Below, piece after piece: positions 11,733-23,485 of a DNA stretch of 64,000 bases. The first letter of the stretch is position 1. Each line of letters begins with the position of its first letter. Both the position numbers and the translations under genes were made by a program. The stretch comes from Nectonema munidae (lineage: Eukaryota > Nematomorpha > Nectonematoida > Nectonematidae), in NCBI GenBank assembly GCA_030549495.1, contig JAUIRK010000567.1, positions 962,001-1,026,000 on the forward strand, given 5' to 3'. The notes beneath the pieces were generated by a model. That model did not search any database. It worked only from the letters and a program-made list of their open reading frames with translations, and was not told where the DNA came from.

Positions 11733-12013
11733 ATGGCATCTCCAACTAATCAGAATATTGGTGAAGGTATTTATCAAGGTGTTAATAATCAAAAGATGAG
11801 GGAAGAGCAAAGAAAGGAATCTAGTTTCAAGAAGAAGAAGAAAAAGAAGAAGAATCAGGAAGAGAGTGGAAGCAAAAAGAAAGAGGATTCAGTAGGAAAG
11901 AGTCAGAAGATGATGGAAGTGAGAAATTCTAGGGAACGGATTCGAGTCAGTCAAATCAATAATGGATTCTTCCTTTTGAAAAGTGTTATGCCTTTCAACG
12001 AACGCAGTAGGTA
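11733..12013 (+). CDS. bHLH transcription factor exon, achaete-scute-like basic region and helix 1
   Basis: The ATG at 11733 opens a 93-codon frame. Residues 1-30 are polar, 33-75 are Lys/Glu/Ser-rich with an eight-lysine run, and residues about 65-88 carry RNSRERIRVSQINNGF followed by FLLKSVMP. This fits the bHLH basic region N-x-x-E-R-x-R (the Glu contacts the CA of the E box, the second Arg the phosphate) and helix 1 IN-x-G-F-x-x-L-K...P. The wording RN-x-RER-x-RV-x-Q-x-NNGF is closest to achaete-scute proteins, which act as proneural DNA-binding activators with a class I bHLH partner. The frame ends at a clean donor, AG|GTAAGA, at 12012-12014, in the loop. Helix 2 is therefore not in this exon. 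Achaete-scute genes are usually uninterrupted in the bHLH, so an intron here is unusual; it may also be a decayed copy. Confidence 0.55.
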
Positions 12014-12096
12014 AGATCTTTCTTCTACTTCTTTCTCAAAAAGTCGATTGTGTGCGTATGTCTAATTAACGATCCTTTTTTTAAAGTCCACGAGAG

Positions 12097-12232
12097 AGAA
12101 GAGGTAAAATTACTGGCCAAAACTTCCATCCAATTATATCAAAAAGGCATTTATTTCCTATTTTTTGAAAAATTCGTAAAAAATATTTCACAAGTACGAG
12201 CAAATGTTTCTCCCCTTGTAAGAAAACTTTAA
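12097..12232 (+). CDS. Candidate second exon of the bHLH gene (helix 2-like)
   Basis: If the donor at about 12013 is joined to an AG at 12095-12096, the intron is about 83 bp, similar to the tiny introns elsewhere in this window, and the frame continues EEVKLLAKTSIQLYQKGIYF and on to a stop at 12230-12232. KLLAKTSI loosely matches the helix-2 start KLSK-x-x-x-L, but the later A-x-x-YI-x-x-L positions fit poorly and the region soon becomes F/K-rich. A tract CCTTTTTTT precedes the acceptor. I give it as a hypothesis only; the true helix-2 exon could be elsewhere or lost. Confidence 0.25.
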
Positions 12233-12239
12233 TGACTTT

Positions 12240-14332
12240 TTCGGTGGAATCAATGAAGCAAACAAGACATTTTAATCTGAAAAACATCAATATTAATACT
12301 TTTGCGTACCTTTAAATTTAATAAATGCTGCATATAATGATTCTTAAAAATGAAGCCTTTTCTTTTCATCCGTAAAATTAGTGAATTAACAGAAAAAAAG
12401 CAGTTATAATATTCGCATATGCATGTAAAGTTTAAAAATGGCATCTCCAATCCGTTGACTTTTATCATTTATCCACTTTTCAATTCACAATATCTCAATT
12501 TTTGCATAGTTCCTTCAATGCACTTCAAAGTTTTAATACATTTTCATTTATACCATAGTTTATTCGATATCTTAGTGCACTATTCCATAATTGTTTGCTA
12601 AATTTTGAAAAAGAGCTTTCTGGATGTTTGACTAGGAAATTTTCTAAACACTCGCAATTGAATTTCTATTTTTTCCATAAAAGTATCCTATAAGATTATT
12701 ATTTTTAAATATCTAGTATACAATTAGCTAAAGCTCTATCCGCTCCTAAATTTTTTGTGCTTGCGGATTGTATGTTTACTTATAGCAATTGGCCATTTAA
12801 ACGAGGCACCATTACTGTCACTCACTTTTATGCACACGCACTAGATATGCAGGCTACATCTTTTTGTCTTTAAGTTTTTATTCTGTGAAATTTTTTTCAA
12901 TTTAAGACGCATTACAAAAGTTGAAACGCTGAGAAATGCTTCTTGGTATATAAACTATCTCGCGAACATCCTCTACACACCTACATACAACGTAGAGAAC
13001 ACGACCTTTTCTAATACTTATTCATTTGAATTCAACAAAGATTACACTATCCTAGAAGACAAAGAGAACTTAGGTATCAATAGGCAGAACTATCATGTTT
13101 CATAATAGAAAAGTTCTCTCCTTATTGCACCTTTCCTTTATATATTATATATATATATATATATACAAATTATACTTTGTTCATTTTTAAATTCTATTTA
13201 ACGCCCATGAAAATGGTTCTGTAGTCATCAAATGACTTTATAAATATATCACTCGTTATAAAGCAAATAAATTTGCATTGAAGATTTTATATTAGTAGAA
13301 ATGGAGAGCATATCTTTAACCTATAATTGTTATTCTTTGCTTGAAGTTTTTGTAGGCGTAAATTTACTTTTTATCATTAGCAAATCATCATTTTTACATT
13401 TTTTAATAAACTTTTATTTATATAATCCTTTACTCCGTATATAAATTGAGAGCATTTTGGGTGGTGTGATTTACCATAATCTTAAATCTATAAACTAAGT
13501 CTACCTTTTCAAAAAAAATGAAAGAAGCGATCTTTCAATAAATCTGCGTTCGTTATTAAAATTTGGTTAATGATAAATGATTTAGATCATAATTAAAAAA
13601 AACAAAAAAAATCTGTGTGTTTGAGTAAAAAAAGAGAAAAAAACTTGAAACACTCCATATGGTCCACAGTAAGCCCATATTATTTTTAGTTTTCAATAAT
13701 TTTTTTACTGCTATTCTTCATCGCTTGCGCCCTTATGTGTGAGAGTTTATCACTGTCAATCTTGGATATGTTTGGCGAAAAATTTACAGATTTTGATAAG
13801 ATAATTTTCAAAATTTATCAAAAGTCAAAATATTACAGACAAGATATATATATATATTCCATTTTTGCTCTATTTTCACTTTTTAAATTATATTTTGCAT
13901 TTTAAACCAAATAAAAGAGAAAAAGTCCAATTAAAATTGAAAAAAGATCAAATAACATAAAAAAAGGAAAAAATAGAATTAAAAAAAGACAAAATACTTT
14001 TGAAGATTTAATTTAGAAATGTTAAATACAAAAATGTAAATAATAATTGTATTCGTCAAGCCACGAAAATCATTCCTTCGATTATTATCGGTCAACCTCA
14101 CCATCTGTCAGATTTTTTTCAGAACAGATTTCCTTGTGGCAGAAATTTTTGCTACCTTTTCAAGTTCAAATTGGAACAAAGCAAATTCCTATTAGAACTA
14201 AGTAAATTTAAATTAGCACAAACTTATTAAAAAAAAACTTTTCCAATTTTTCTCTTGTGAATGAAACGTCTTGTGAATGTTCAGATCTGTCAATTTTTTA
14301 AAGAACTGAATGTTACGGAAAAACGACGCTTA
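12240..14332. other. Gene-free AT-rich stretch
   Basis: It holds a (TA)n microsatellite at 13141-13165 and otherwise only AT-rich sequence without recognisable exons. I looked here for a bHLH helix-2 exon and found none. Confidence 0.4.
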
Positions 14333-14674
14333 GCGTCAAACCTGTGTTAGCGGTCACCTGCCTATAACGGTCTCCTGTGGATAGTGGCCAAAATAATTTC
14401 CCCCGCAAGAAAAAATAGTGCTATAGCGGTCACCTGTTCAACGCGGCCAATGGCCACTTGTATTGAATCCAAAAACAGTTTTTTGACTCCGTAAGGCGGC
14501 CACCGATATTAAAATTTGTCAAACAATATTTCGTAAAATTATATTTTTTGAGCAGAATTTGAGGTGTTCACAACGAGAACCCAAACCGGGGATTGCAAGC
14601 AGCAAGAGGATGCAGTCAAATCCCCTAATTAAGTTTGGAATAAATCAAAAAAGTTTCAAAGCTCTGCTAAGAGC

Positions 14675-15807
14675 ATGTCAGAATTCGATGTGATTCTTTT
14701 AGCTTCAAGCTGGGATATTGTGCGTGTGCAAACATTGTCACAACATCGCAAGCTGAATGGAGAGAGTGGTGGAGTGGACAATGCTGTTATCACTGAGTGG
14801 ATATCAAAATTACCAGAACTTTGCGCAAGCTACGAACTCTACAATATTTACAACATGGATGAGACGGGTCTCTTCTTTAAAGCGTCAGTTGACTCAACGC
14901 TTCATCTGAAAGGTGCCGATTGCTCGGGAGGAAAAAGGTCAAAAGAGCCCATCACTGTCATGTTATGCTCAAATGCCGCTGGAGACAAAGAACAGTTGAT
15001 GGTTATTGGCAAGTTAATCAAGCCACGTTGCTTTGGACGAATCAATAGGAATGACCTCCCGGTGGACTATCACGCCAACAAGCGGGCATGGATGACAACT
15101 AATCTCTTCGAAGTATACATGCGTAAGGTGGATGCTATGGGTCGACAAAAATGAAACATTCTCATGATCCTGGACAATGCTCCGTGCCATCCTCAACTTC
15201 ATCTGAAGAACATTAAGCTACTCTTTCTGCCTCCCAACACCCCTTCCGTCACTCAGCCCATGGACCAGGGCATCATTCAAGCGACCAAACTAAAGTTCAG
15301 GAAACGTCAGCTGAAGCATATTATTAGCCAGATGGAGCAAGATCCCGTAATGACCGCACCAGATCTCATGAAGAAGTCCGACGTCTTGCATTCCATTTAG
15401 AGGATTAGTAGATCTGCTCGGATGTAGATCCTAACACCAACCGGAAATATTTTAGCAAAGTGGCATCGGTTCTAAGGACTCTAAGATAGAACATGTTGAA
15501 GAAAATGCCGATAAGCTCGAAACTGTCTGGAGAGAGGGTCTTCAAGTAGCATCAAGAACTTGTTGAGGTTGATGCCTGTCTTGCCACGACGAACAATGAG
15601 CCAGTTTTGACCTTGGAAGACTATCGTCAAAAAATCGTTAGCCAAGATATAGTCAAAGACAGCGACGATGAAGTTGAGGAGTTTAACCCACCTGCGAAAT
15701 CATCCATCTGTAATTTTTCAGAAGCCAGCAAATGCATAGGAGATCTTCGCACTTTTGCTATTAGCAAAGGGTATGGAGATATCTTGCGCAGATGTGAAGA
15801 CTTGTAA
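14675..15807 (+). pseudogene. Tigger-type transposase (DDE_1 domain), broken
   Basis: The catalytic domain is readable: D1 in NMDETGLFFK (Asp codon 14858), D2 in LDNAPCH (15173) and D3 in QPMDQGII (15263), in the same frame with D2 and D3 30 residues apart, as in pogo/Tigger DDxD transposases. GGKRSKEPITVMLC is another family hallmark. One in-frame TGA (15152) separates D1 from D2; it could derive from CGA. Further stops follow 15400, and a C-terminal block (LRTFAISKGYGDILRRCEDL) resumes at 15607-15807. The CENP-B-like helix-turn-helix that should precede D1 is reduced to fragments. Codon use is less AT-rich than the surroundings. Confidence 0.85.
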
Positions 15808-15847
15808 TTAAATTCGAATAAATAGTTATTTGTAATAAACCACAATT

Positions 15848-16555
15848 GGTAATGTTGCACTATCCGTGCATTGATGAAAAGCAATTTTAATTGGAAAGAA
15901 GTTGTTCAATGATATAATGCTTTCATATGTCAATCTTATAGATAGTTTGAGTATCGCACTATACGTGCATTGTAGCAAATAAAGTCTATGCCTGCCTCCA
16001 TAATACGAAAATAGCTACATGATACACATATAGTGCGATGTAATGTGTCTATGCATCAATGCTGTGATGAAGAGATGATGAGCTGTATGAGACAGGGACG
16101 CTCTCTTATACTATATGGGATAGAAAAAATTTGAGAGAAAAGAGTACAAGCGAAAAACAAACTTTTGAAATGAAAACAGTGAAGGAGAGGGTATTTCACA
16201 AATGTTATTGTGTCTTGAAAATTCAAAATCTCTTGATTAAAATTTCAGCACAAATTTTTCCTCCTCTTTTAAAAATCTTGTTTCAATAAAAGCCATTTGT
16301 CTTTTATTTTCAAAAATCCTTTTCTTTAATTTGTGGGGGAGAAAAAAAAAAAACACGCTGTTTTCCTTTTTGGGGGGGGATTTATATAATATACATATAA
16401 AAAAGAAAGGAGGAAAAAAATATATTTTCTACAACCCACAAAGCGTGTAATATAAAACAATCTCTAAGATTGACATATGAAAGCATTATATCATTGAACA
16501 ACTTCTTTCCAATTAAAATTGCTTTTCATCAATGCACGGATAGTGCAACATTACC
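15848..16555. mobile_element. Foldback/MITE element with 91-bp perfect inverted arms
   Basis: Arms at 15848-15938 and 16465-16555 are, base by base as I read them, perfect inverted copies starting GGTAATGTTGCACTATCC. They are flanked by CCACAATT on both sides (15840-15847 and 16556-16563), a perfect 8-bp target-site duplication, as made by hAT (and P) transposases. The 526-bp centre has no gene; it repeats the terminal motif in altered form (TATCGCACTATACGTGCATT, and inverted at about 16022-16045). Identical arms suggest insertion well after the host Tigger decayed, or arm homogenisation. Confidence 0.9.
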
Positions 16556-16752
16556 CCACAATTTATGTTTTTTTCTGGCTAAGGTTTGCTTACAATGCAT
16601 GTACGATGCATGCACAACACATACACCTTTAAAAGTTAATACAGTATGTACGGAAATTCAAATTGGTAGCCAAACTGCGTATAGCGGCCACCTCTCTATA
16701 GCGGTCGCTTTTTTTGTTTCCCTTGAGTGGTCACTATAGACGGGTTTGACTG

Positions 16753-17900
16753 ACCTTCCAAAACCTCAAGATGAAACCTCAAACCTGATCCATCATTTTA
16801 GTCACTATTTTTTTGAAGACATCCACTAACTTCTCGAAATTTTATTCACTGCAATCAAATACATTAAACTCGCGGATAAATTATAGTTTCCATATAAAAC
16901 ATATTTTACGCGCGATATTTCGTTTGATATATATGTGTTAAATCGACAAAATCTTAATTGTGTTCCTTTTTTAAAATGAAAGTTGCTCCGTGTTTGCTAT
17001 GATATAATAAAGATGGGGAGACAACTCGCTAAAAGCCTTGTGATTTTGAAAAGGAATGAAATGTATAAGGCAAACTTTGATAACATTATTCCTCAAATTA
17101 TACACATTTTATCCATATACGCAAATTTTCTGTGTGTTTAATTTGATACTCATTCGACTATTTGAAGGAATGGTGAAGGAAATATTCAAAGTATGAAATA
17201 AAGTCAAGATATTTTAGTTTTAGCGATCTATAAATTTGCAAAAATTTAATATCGTAAATCAAACTCTTTCTCAATTTTTAATATTAACGTTTCCAATTAT
17301 GATATATATGTATTGTCGGCCACCCTTTTCACCTTTGATCATGGAAAAGAAACGCGCATCCACTTTTCTTCTCAATGATGAATTTAATTTGCATCGAAAT
17401 GATTCTTCCCATGTAAACAAATTCTTCAGGCTCATCCTCATTCAAAAAAAAATAATCGTCTGTACTTTAATGAAATTGTGGAAACTTCAAATTTTTCATT
17501 TTTCATTAAATTGCTTCGTATAAAGATTTTTGGGGAACTTTGGTTTACTGGATCTAACGCAATGTTCCCCATACGATTCTTTTGGCAAGGCGTGGAGGTA
17601 AAACCAAAAGAAAGAGAATTTGTTAACAAATTTTGCACTGATATATTTTTAATTGGAAGTAAAATTTCTTTTTCAAAAAGTATTGCAACCCACTAATTTT
17701 AATTTGTTTTAGTTTTAATTGTAAAGTTTGTTAATAACAGATCTGGAGATTTTCATTTCTTATATTGTATAAAATTTACAATTTATTATCATTTTCAATG
17801 AGCTCTAAAAATCAAGTAAAGGATTAAATGCCCTCCAATATTAATTTTTGGGACCCTTAAAGAATTATTGTGCGGTATAATAAAGATAAACGTATCACGT
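16753..17900. other. Gene-free AT-rich stretch
   Basis: Short frames at 17236-17700 on both strands overlap one another and show no domain. No repeat was recognised. Confidence 0.4.
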
Positions 17901-17901
17901 A

Positions 17902-17921
17902 CCCCCCCCCCCCCCCCCCCC
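17902..17921 (+). repeat. Poly-C tract, 20 bases
   Basis: An uninterrupted run of C in AT-rich DNA. Similar tracts: 43444-43457, 53987-54001, 54028-54039, 61383-61398. Confidence 0.95.
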
Positions 17922-17949
17922 TCTCCGAGGGAATACTTTTCTCAAGGGC

Positions 17950-19429
17950 CATTGGTTTCTTAAAAAATGTTTTCTAAAAAAGCTTTAAAACGCTAAACTA
18001 GATATCGATGAGAAGATCTATGAGAGAGTATCCAAAAAAAAATTTATTTTTAGATGCTAATAACCTATATTGAGCAAGAATGAAGTGTTCTTTTTTATGA
18101 TGTTAAGTTATATCTGTTCTAATTACTTCTTCATATTTTCAACATTAATTAAATTTATCAACTGCTATATTTGTTTACCCTCTGTTAAAACTTTTTTTGG
18201 CTTGGATTTAGTATGTTTAGACATTTTATTCATATTTACAAAGTTCTTGCATTTCAATTGTTTCCAAAGATCTCAAATTATAGGATTCTCAAAAAGGTGC
18301 TTATATCATTCCACATATTGAACAGTTATTGAATTCCACATAATGACAGTTTTAAAATATGGGAATTTTAAGAAAAGTTGAGCTTAGAAAAAAATACTAG
18401 ATTTACAATATTTAAAAGTATTGTATATATAATTACGAAGAACGTGCAATGCTATAATAATTTATATTAGTGAAAGACCCGCTTTGAAAATAAAATTTAA
18501 AAGTATATATGATAATATTAAACATTCAAAAGGTAATGTTGTGTCCAAGAAGGTGTCAATAATAACATATGTCATTTCTCTGCCTTGACGTTTGAAAAAA
18601 GTTAGTTAGTTAGCGAACACCTCATATGGTCGTCATTCATTTATGGAAGAGAGGTAAATGATTATTTGAATAGATCGTAAGTCAAAAATAAAAATTAAAC
18701 TATTTGGAACTTTTAGTTATGGCCAATTAATGTATGTTTTAATTTAATATAATAAAGAAAAACATGATTAATTTCATCAAAAATATATAATTTCACAAGG
18801 TTAAAGACATGTGACAAGTTAATGTAAGTTTATTTGAAAAATATGCACATATCAAAACGGATAAAATATACTATATCACAAAATTATTTAAGTGATTTAA
18901 TATATAATATGTATTAACATATAGTAACAAACACATAAATTTAGCTATCAAGCAATGTTAAAATTCACTGAAAATTAAGAATATCTTTTTTAAAACCAAT
19001 ATCCTAAAAATAATTTGCCTTGAACGAGATTTGAACACCAGCACACCCTGTTACTACAACTTTTATTGATTTAATACATCTATGTAAATTCTATAACAAA
19101 AAGAATATCTTTACTAGTTAGATTTCAGAGAATTATGCAAACCACAAATAAAAATTCTAATCAAAAGTTAGTAATGTAAATTAAACAAAAACAAAAATTT
19201 TATATCCATTAAAGTAATATTGATTGTGGAAAGATGGAAAACAATATTTTCGATACGACATTTAGAAGTTACATCATAACCCAGAAACAAGTGTTTGTGA
19301 AAACTTTTTTAAACTATCTTATTGAGTAAGAACACTTTCTCCAAGCATGACTTCATAGGTTTTATTAGAACCGATTATAAGACAACAAAAAAAGGAGTTT
19401 TTAGTTGGCTGTAGCGCAATATCCAAGGA
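17950..19429. other. Gene-free AT-rich stretch
   Basis: Nothing codable is seen. At 19020-19060 the minus strand has CTGGTGTTCAAATCTCG, a B-box-like phrase that may be a tRNA-derived scrap. Confidence 0.4.
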
Positions 19430-19540
19430 AAGAAAATTCTTTCATTACTGGTCTTATGATATGGATAGTAACGATCGGAAATCAAATCCAGGACCACTGA
19501 ATTAAGAATACAAGCGTTCTCCAAAGCTATCTATGCCGAC
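19430..19540 (-). repeat. tRNA-like fragment, second SINE family
   Basis: On the minus strand TAGCTTTGGAGAACGC could be an A-box region and GGATTTGATTTCCGATCG a B-box region, followed by TTACTATCC. The tail phrase matches the copy at 45345-45432 (GATTCCTGATCGTGACTATCC). Confidence 0.4.
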
Positions 19541-19979
19541 AAAGTATAGTTATATATAAGAGAAGATGGATAAAACTTTATTCCATTTTCTTATTTTGAT
19601 TGAAAACTTGATTAACACATTTACAAATAGACATCTTCATTCTACGCTTCAGCATCCGTTAAAATCAGTCCTAGGTGTTCATTTCGTTCCTCAATTTCTG
19701 TAGACCGTTCGGATCTGCTCAATAAATATTATAGTCCAGTTCAAAACTATATAGACAGTCTATTCCACTCCCAGTCTGGGTATTATGAGAAGCGGACTTT
19801 GAAAAGGTGTATTTACGAAAGACTTCATAAATTTTTAACTTTTTCAAAACAGATAAGAAGAAATAAACCTTAGATGATTGGCATGAAGGATTAACTCCAC
19901 TTAATTTGACTTAGCTTTAAATAAATTCGTTCCAAAAGAAATGAACGAATGATGATGAGTCAAATTAGAGAAAAATAGA

Positions 19980-20640
19980 ATTGGTGATAACGCGCCAATA
20001 GCATACCTCGATAAAATTCGAGCGCAATTACGATACTTCCTCTGCCCCATATAACCTAAATATTCCCAGAGTCAGAAAACGTTCTGCGCACTGGAAATTT
20101 TATACCTTACCGCTTACCCGCACCGACAATAATTAAGGAGGGCGTTGTTGATTGGGCATAAAGACAATTAGCGGTGAGTAAAAAATAGAGGGACCGTTAT
20201 TTTCATTTATTTGATCACCGCATTATCTCTCACGCCGAGAAGGAGAGCGGGATAACGATGAGTCAATAATAATTCCCTTTTACTTCATCCATCCCACGCG
20301 TAAAGGAGCGCAGCGCCCATATAGATGCTATCTCTTTCTCTAAGAACTTTTCGCTTGTAGAGTAAGTATTGCTTCACAATCGTAGGTAGGTTAGAAGTTT
20401 GGGGTGTGTGTGTGTGTGTGTTTGTTTTTTACACCGACACTTCTCTCATTCCCTTTCAGGAGTGAGTCTCTTTGTTTAGGACTTTGGATGCTTTGAGGTG
20501 GAGACGAGTGTAGCCATATTTTATCCGCTATCTTCTACATCTCCCATTTATAAAGGTAGGTAGGTAGGTATACAGGAAGGCGAGTGTTTGAAGCTTTAGC
20601 AGGGAGAATCAAAGAGAGTTAAGTAGAGGTGGATGAAATA
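19980..20640. other. GC-elevated non-coding island
   Basis: This segment is clearly richer in G+C than its neighbours, with GATAACGATGAG-like and TAATAATTC phrases, a (GT)n run at 20404-20421 and a (GTAG)n run near 20560. No reading frame of note crosses it. It could be a promoter, enhancer or untranslated exon; the sequence does not decide. Confidence 0.35.
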
Positions 20641-22148
20641 CATATTTTCATGAGTCAAATAGGAATACTTTTCTTCGCATTTCCAGTAAATCTGCATGAA
20701 ATAAGAGTTTTTTTATCAACATTTGTTAGCATTTGTTGCACTTCGATACTTTGTTTACTATAAGCTTATAATCAATCAGAAAATTAATGATACTAAGTTT
20801 TTTTTCAATGACTTTGTTAAACCTTTTTGATTGAGTATGTCACGTTTCACGAGACAAGTGTTAATCTGCTAACATGCTTACATCCCATTCTCGCTGATAC
20901 CTATATCTTCCATAGTGCGAATGTCTTGGTGAAACTTTTCACCATTTTCTTCACTTTAGTCTCCAATGTTATCAAAATTTAGATGCGTTATTGAAAAAAG
21001 GCATTTTTATTAAACATACGTGCTCCCAGGCTCTTAAAACTCTCTCCAGGTCTTGAATAATGAACACTTGATTCTAAACTTCGTTTTCAAGGAAATCATT
21101 TGTAGATTAGTTGTGAAGAAATAGGCATCTGTAAAATGATCTGTATCTTTTGTCCAGGCAACGGGGATGTTAAAATGTGGGGCTTTAAATTTCCCCTTAT
21201 TAAAACGTCGTAAAACTCTTTTCTACTGAATGTACGAGGAAAATTTTAACTTGATCACCAAATTGGATTCCAAATTATGCGTGGTGACATGATTTTAAAA
21301 ACTTTGTAATTTAGATGTTTGATCTGGCATGTTTACTTTATCCCAAATCAAACAAAAACTTTTGGAATCTGTTCATTATTATTAGATCTTTACAATGAAA
21401 TTAACGAATTTAAAACACACACACACATGTACAAAAACATATATCATTCAAAAAAATGATTCACGACTATTTCTGCCTGAAAAAGTTTTTCAATACTTGA
21501 AATAGTATATCTTACGATTTTATGCCATTTTTTAAACAAATATATATAGTATATTTTACTACTTTCTGATCTTCAAGAGGTTAATTTTTACAATCTTGTT
21601 TCGTTGAACATATAAATATTAATTTTTACTACTTTCAATTCTTTTCATGTCGTAATAACCGAAATAAACAAAAATATCTTTAAATGAAAAAATTTTAGAT
21701 GCGAATTTCAAATGAAGAATCATTGAATTAAAAAGTAAAAACTTTTATTGAAGGAAGCCTTTTAGATGTTTAATAAAGAAACTTTCAGATGGTAACATTT
21801 GAATAAAAACGAAAAATTAAAAAAAACATTTAATAAAGTTCCTATTTTTTAGTTTTGTTATAAAATATTTTATATATGTAGATTTTTAAAAATTTTAATT
21901 AAAAATTAAAAAATTAAATTCATAATATTTTAATTAACTAACAGTATGCGTAAAATTATCATGCGATTTAATAGCAAAAAAAAGTTGAAAAAAGAAAAAT
22001 GATAAATTGATTAAAATTTTTTCAAAATATTTTTCCAAATTTTTATTTACAATTTATTTGCTATTTTCGATTTTAATTATATACATATAATAAATCAATA
22101 TTTAATATTCTTCAAAAAATAATGTTACTACTTAAAATTTTTGTTATA
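20641..22148. other. Gene-free AT-rich stretch
   Basis: The stretch 20840-21300 has a more even composition (CGAATGTCTTGGTGAAAC and neighbours) but no supported exon. The remainder is A/T-rich. Confidence 0.35.
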
Positions 22149-22153
22149 CTATT

Positions 22154-23051
22154 CACTGGCGGATTTATACCCCCCCCCCCCTAAAATTGCATTGCCAATT
22201 GCTTGAAAATTTTTCTTGATTTAATTCTTTTCGTAGAACTCAAATATTATGATGATTTCTGCAACTCGTTTTTTAGATTCAATCTTTCTCTAAAGTGAGA
22301 AGTCCTAAGAAGTTTTTTATGTTTCAATCGTAGTTAAGTGCGACACTTATTAATTTTATATTATCCAATTTTTTTTGTAAATTTATTATTTAAACACATC
22401 AAGTTTTACCACATCAATTCACTTCGCAGTTCATCGACCCCCATTTTTAACTGCATATTTTTGGATTTTAACATATACTCCATGTAATGTTCGAGTCTTG
22501 ATTCTAACAATAGCCCAAGCCTAGGCTATATTAACATTCAGTCCTTGGCATTATGCCTAAATTTCATAAAAAAAACAAAGAGTCGGTACCGTAGCCTAGA
22601 CTAAGATTGACATTTACTGGTAATACCTATTAGCAATGTAATATCACATGAAGCTATAAGAATTTTTGCCCTGAAGGAAGCTAAGATAATTGGAATTTGA
22701 AAAAAGAAATTAGAAAACTATACCCCATGTAATGGTCGACCTCTAAATTTTAGGCCATAAAATTGGTCTTCAAATATCGAACATTACATGGGTATATACG
22801 GTAATCCTCTTATAGTTCTTAATCTATAGTTACTTTCTTATAATAAACTTATAATTTTTGAAATATTATTATGATACTCTAAGTTTTATGATAAAAAGTC
22901 TATTTTCGCTTTTTATAAAACTATTACCCAAAATAAGATAAAAAAAGCTTAAAAATTTTAATAAAGCTTAAATTTATATGCTTCAAATTTGAGTTCTAGT
23001 TTAGTAAAATCCGCCCCTCCCCCATAATGCCAATTTCTAGATCCGCCCCTG
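22154..23051 (-). mobile_element. hAT-like MITE, copy B (fullest copy)
   Basis: Ends: CACTGGCGGATTTATA left, and right (reverse strand) CAGGGGCGGATCTAGAAA. CTATT at 22149-22153 and 23052-23056 is a perfect 5-bp target duplication, the size made by some hAT groups. A 12-base C run (22170-22181) lies inside the left end. Orientation is opposite to copies A and C. The interior has no gene and carries a further insert at 22474-22802. Confidence 0.8.
22474..22802. mobile_element. Small inverted-repeat element inside MITE copy B
   Basis: ATACTCCATGTAATGTTCGA at 22474-22493 is mirrored by TCGAACATTACATGGGTAT at 22777-22795. A third, direct copy (ATACCCCATGTAATGGTCGA) lies at about 22722. The segment is absent from copy C, so it is an insertion of about 330 bp. 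Family unknown; its internal CCTAGGCT and TAGCCTAG phrases make a second small palindromic pair. Confidence 0.6.
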
Positions 23052-23069
23052 CTATTGGAACGCTATATT

Positions 23070-23485
23070 TATTAAAAATTAACTTTACACTATTCAACTA
23101 GCAATATTAGTTCATATTTTTGAGTGTATGAGCACTAATCAGTGATCATCTATTGAAATAAATGAGAACATATGCAAACAAATATTTGCCGAGTCCTTTA
23201 AGCACGTTTAAATCATTCAATTGTAACAAATTTATTTTATAATGACTCATGTCATAATCACATATTTTAATTCACCAAGTTTATTTAGTAAAAGTTAATT
23301 TTACTACTTTTTTTACTATTCAACTAGTAATATAACTACATATTTTTGAGTTTATAAGTATACTATAATCAGTGACCACGTGTTGAAATAATGATATAAA
23401 TGAGAACATATCCACACTAATAGTTGCCGGAGTCCTTTAAACACGTTTAAATCATTCAATTGTAACAAATTTATTTTATAATGCC
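23070..23485. repeat. Tandem duplication, about 226-bp spacing
   Basis: ACTATTCAACTAG, TCATTCAATTGTAACAAATT and neighbours occur in two diverged direct copies, starting near 23089 and 23315. The first unit abuts the end of MITE copy B. Confidence 0.75.

Larger units (their letters stand above)
14333..16752 (+). mobile_element. Tigger/pogo DNA transposon (family 1), decayed, with a nested foldback element
   Basis: The ends are inverted: left GTCAAACCTGTGTTAGCGG, right (reverse strand) GTCAAACCCGTCTATAGTG. TATAGCGGTCACCT-like motifs repeat inside both ends, the layout of Tigger-type terminal regions. TA precedes the left end at 14331-14332; the matching TA on the right is not intact. Total is about 2.42 kb, of which 708 bp is a later insertion (15848-16555), so the element itself is about 1.7 kb and has lost most of the transposase N-terminus. 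Confidence 0.85.
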
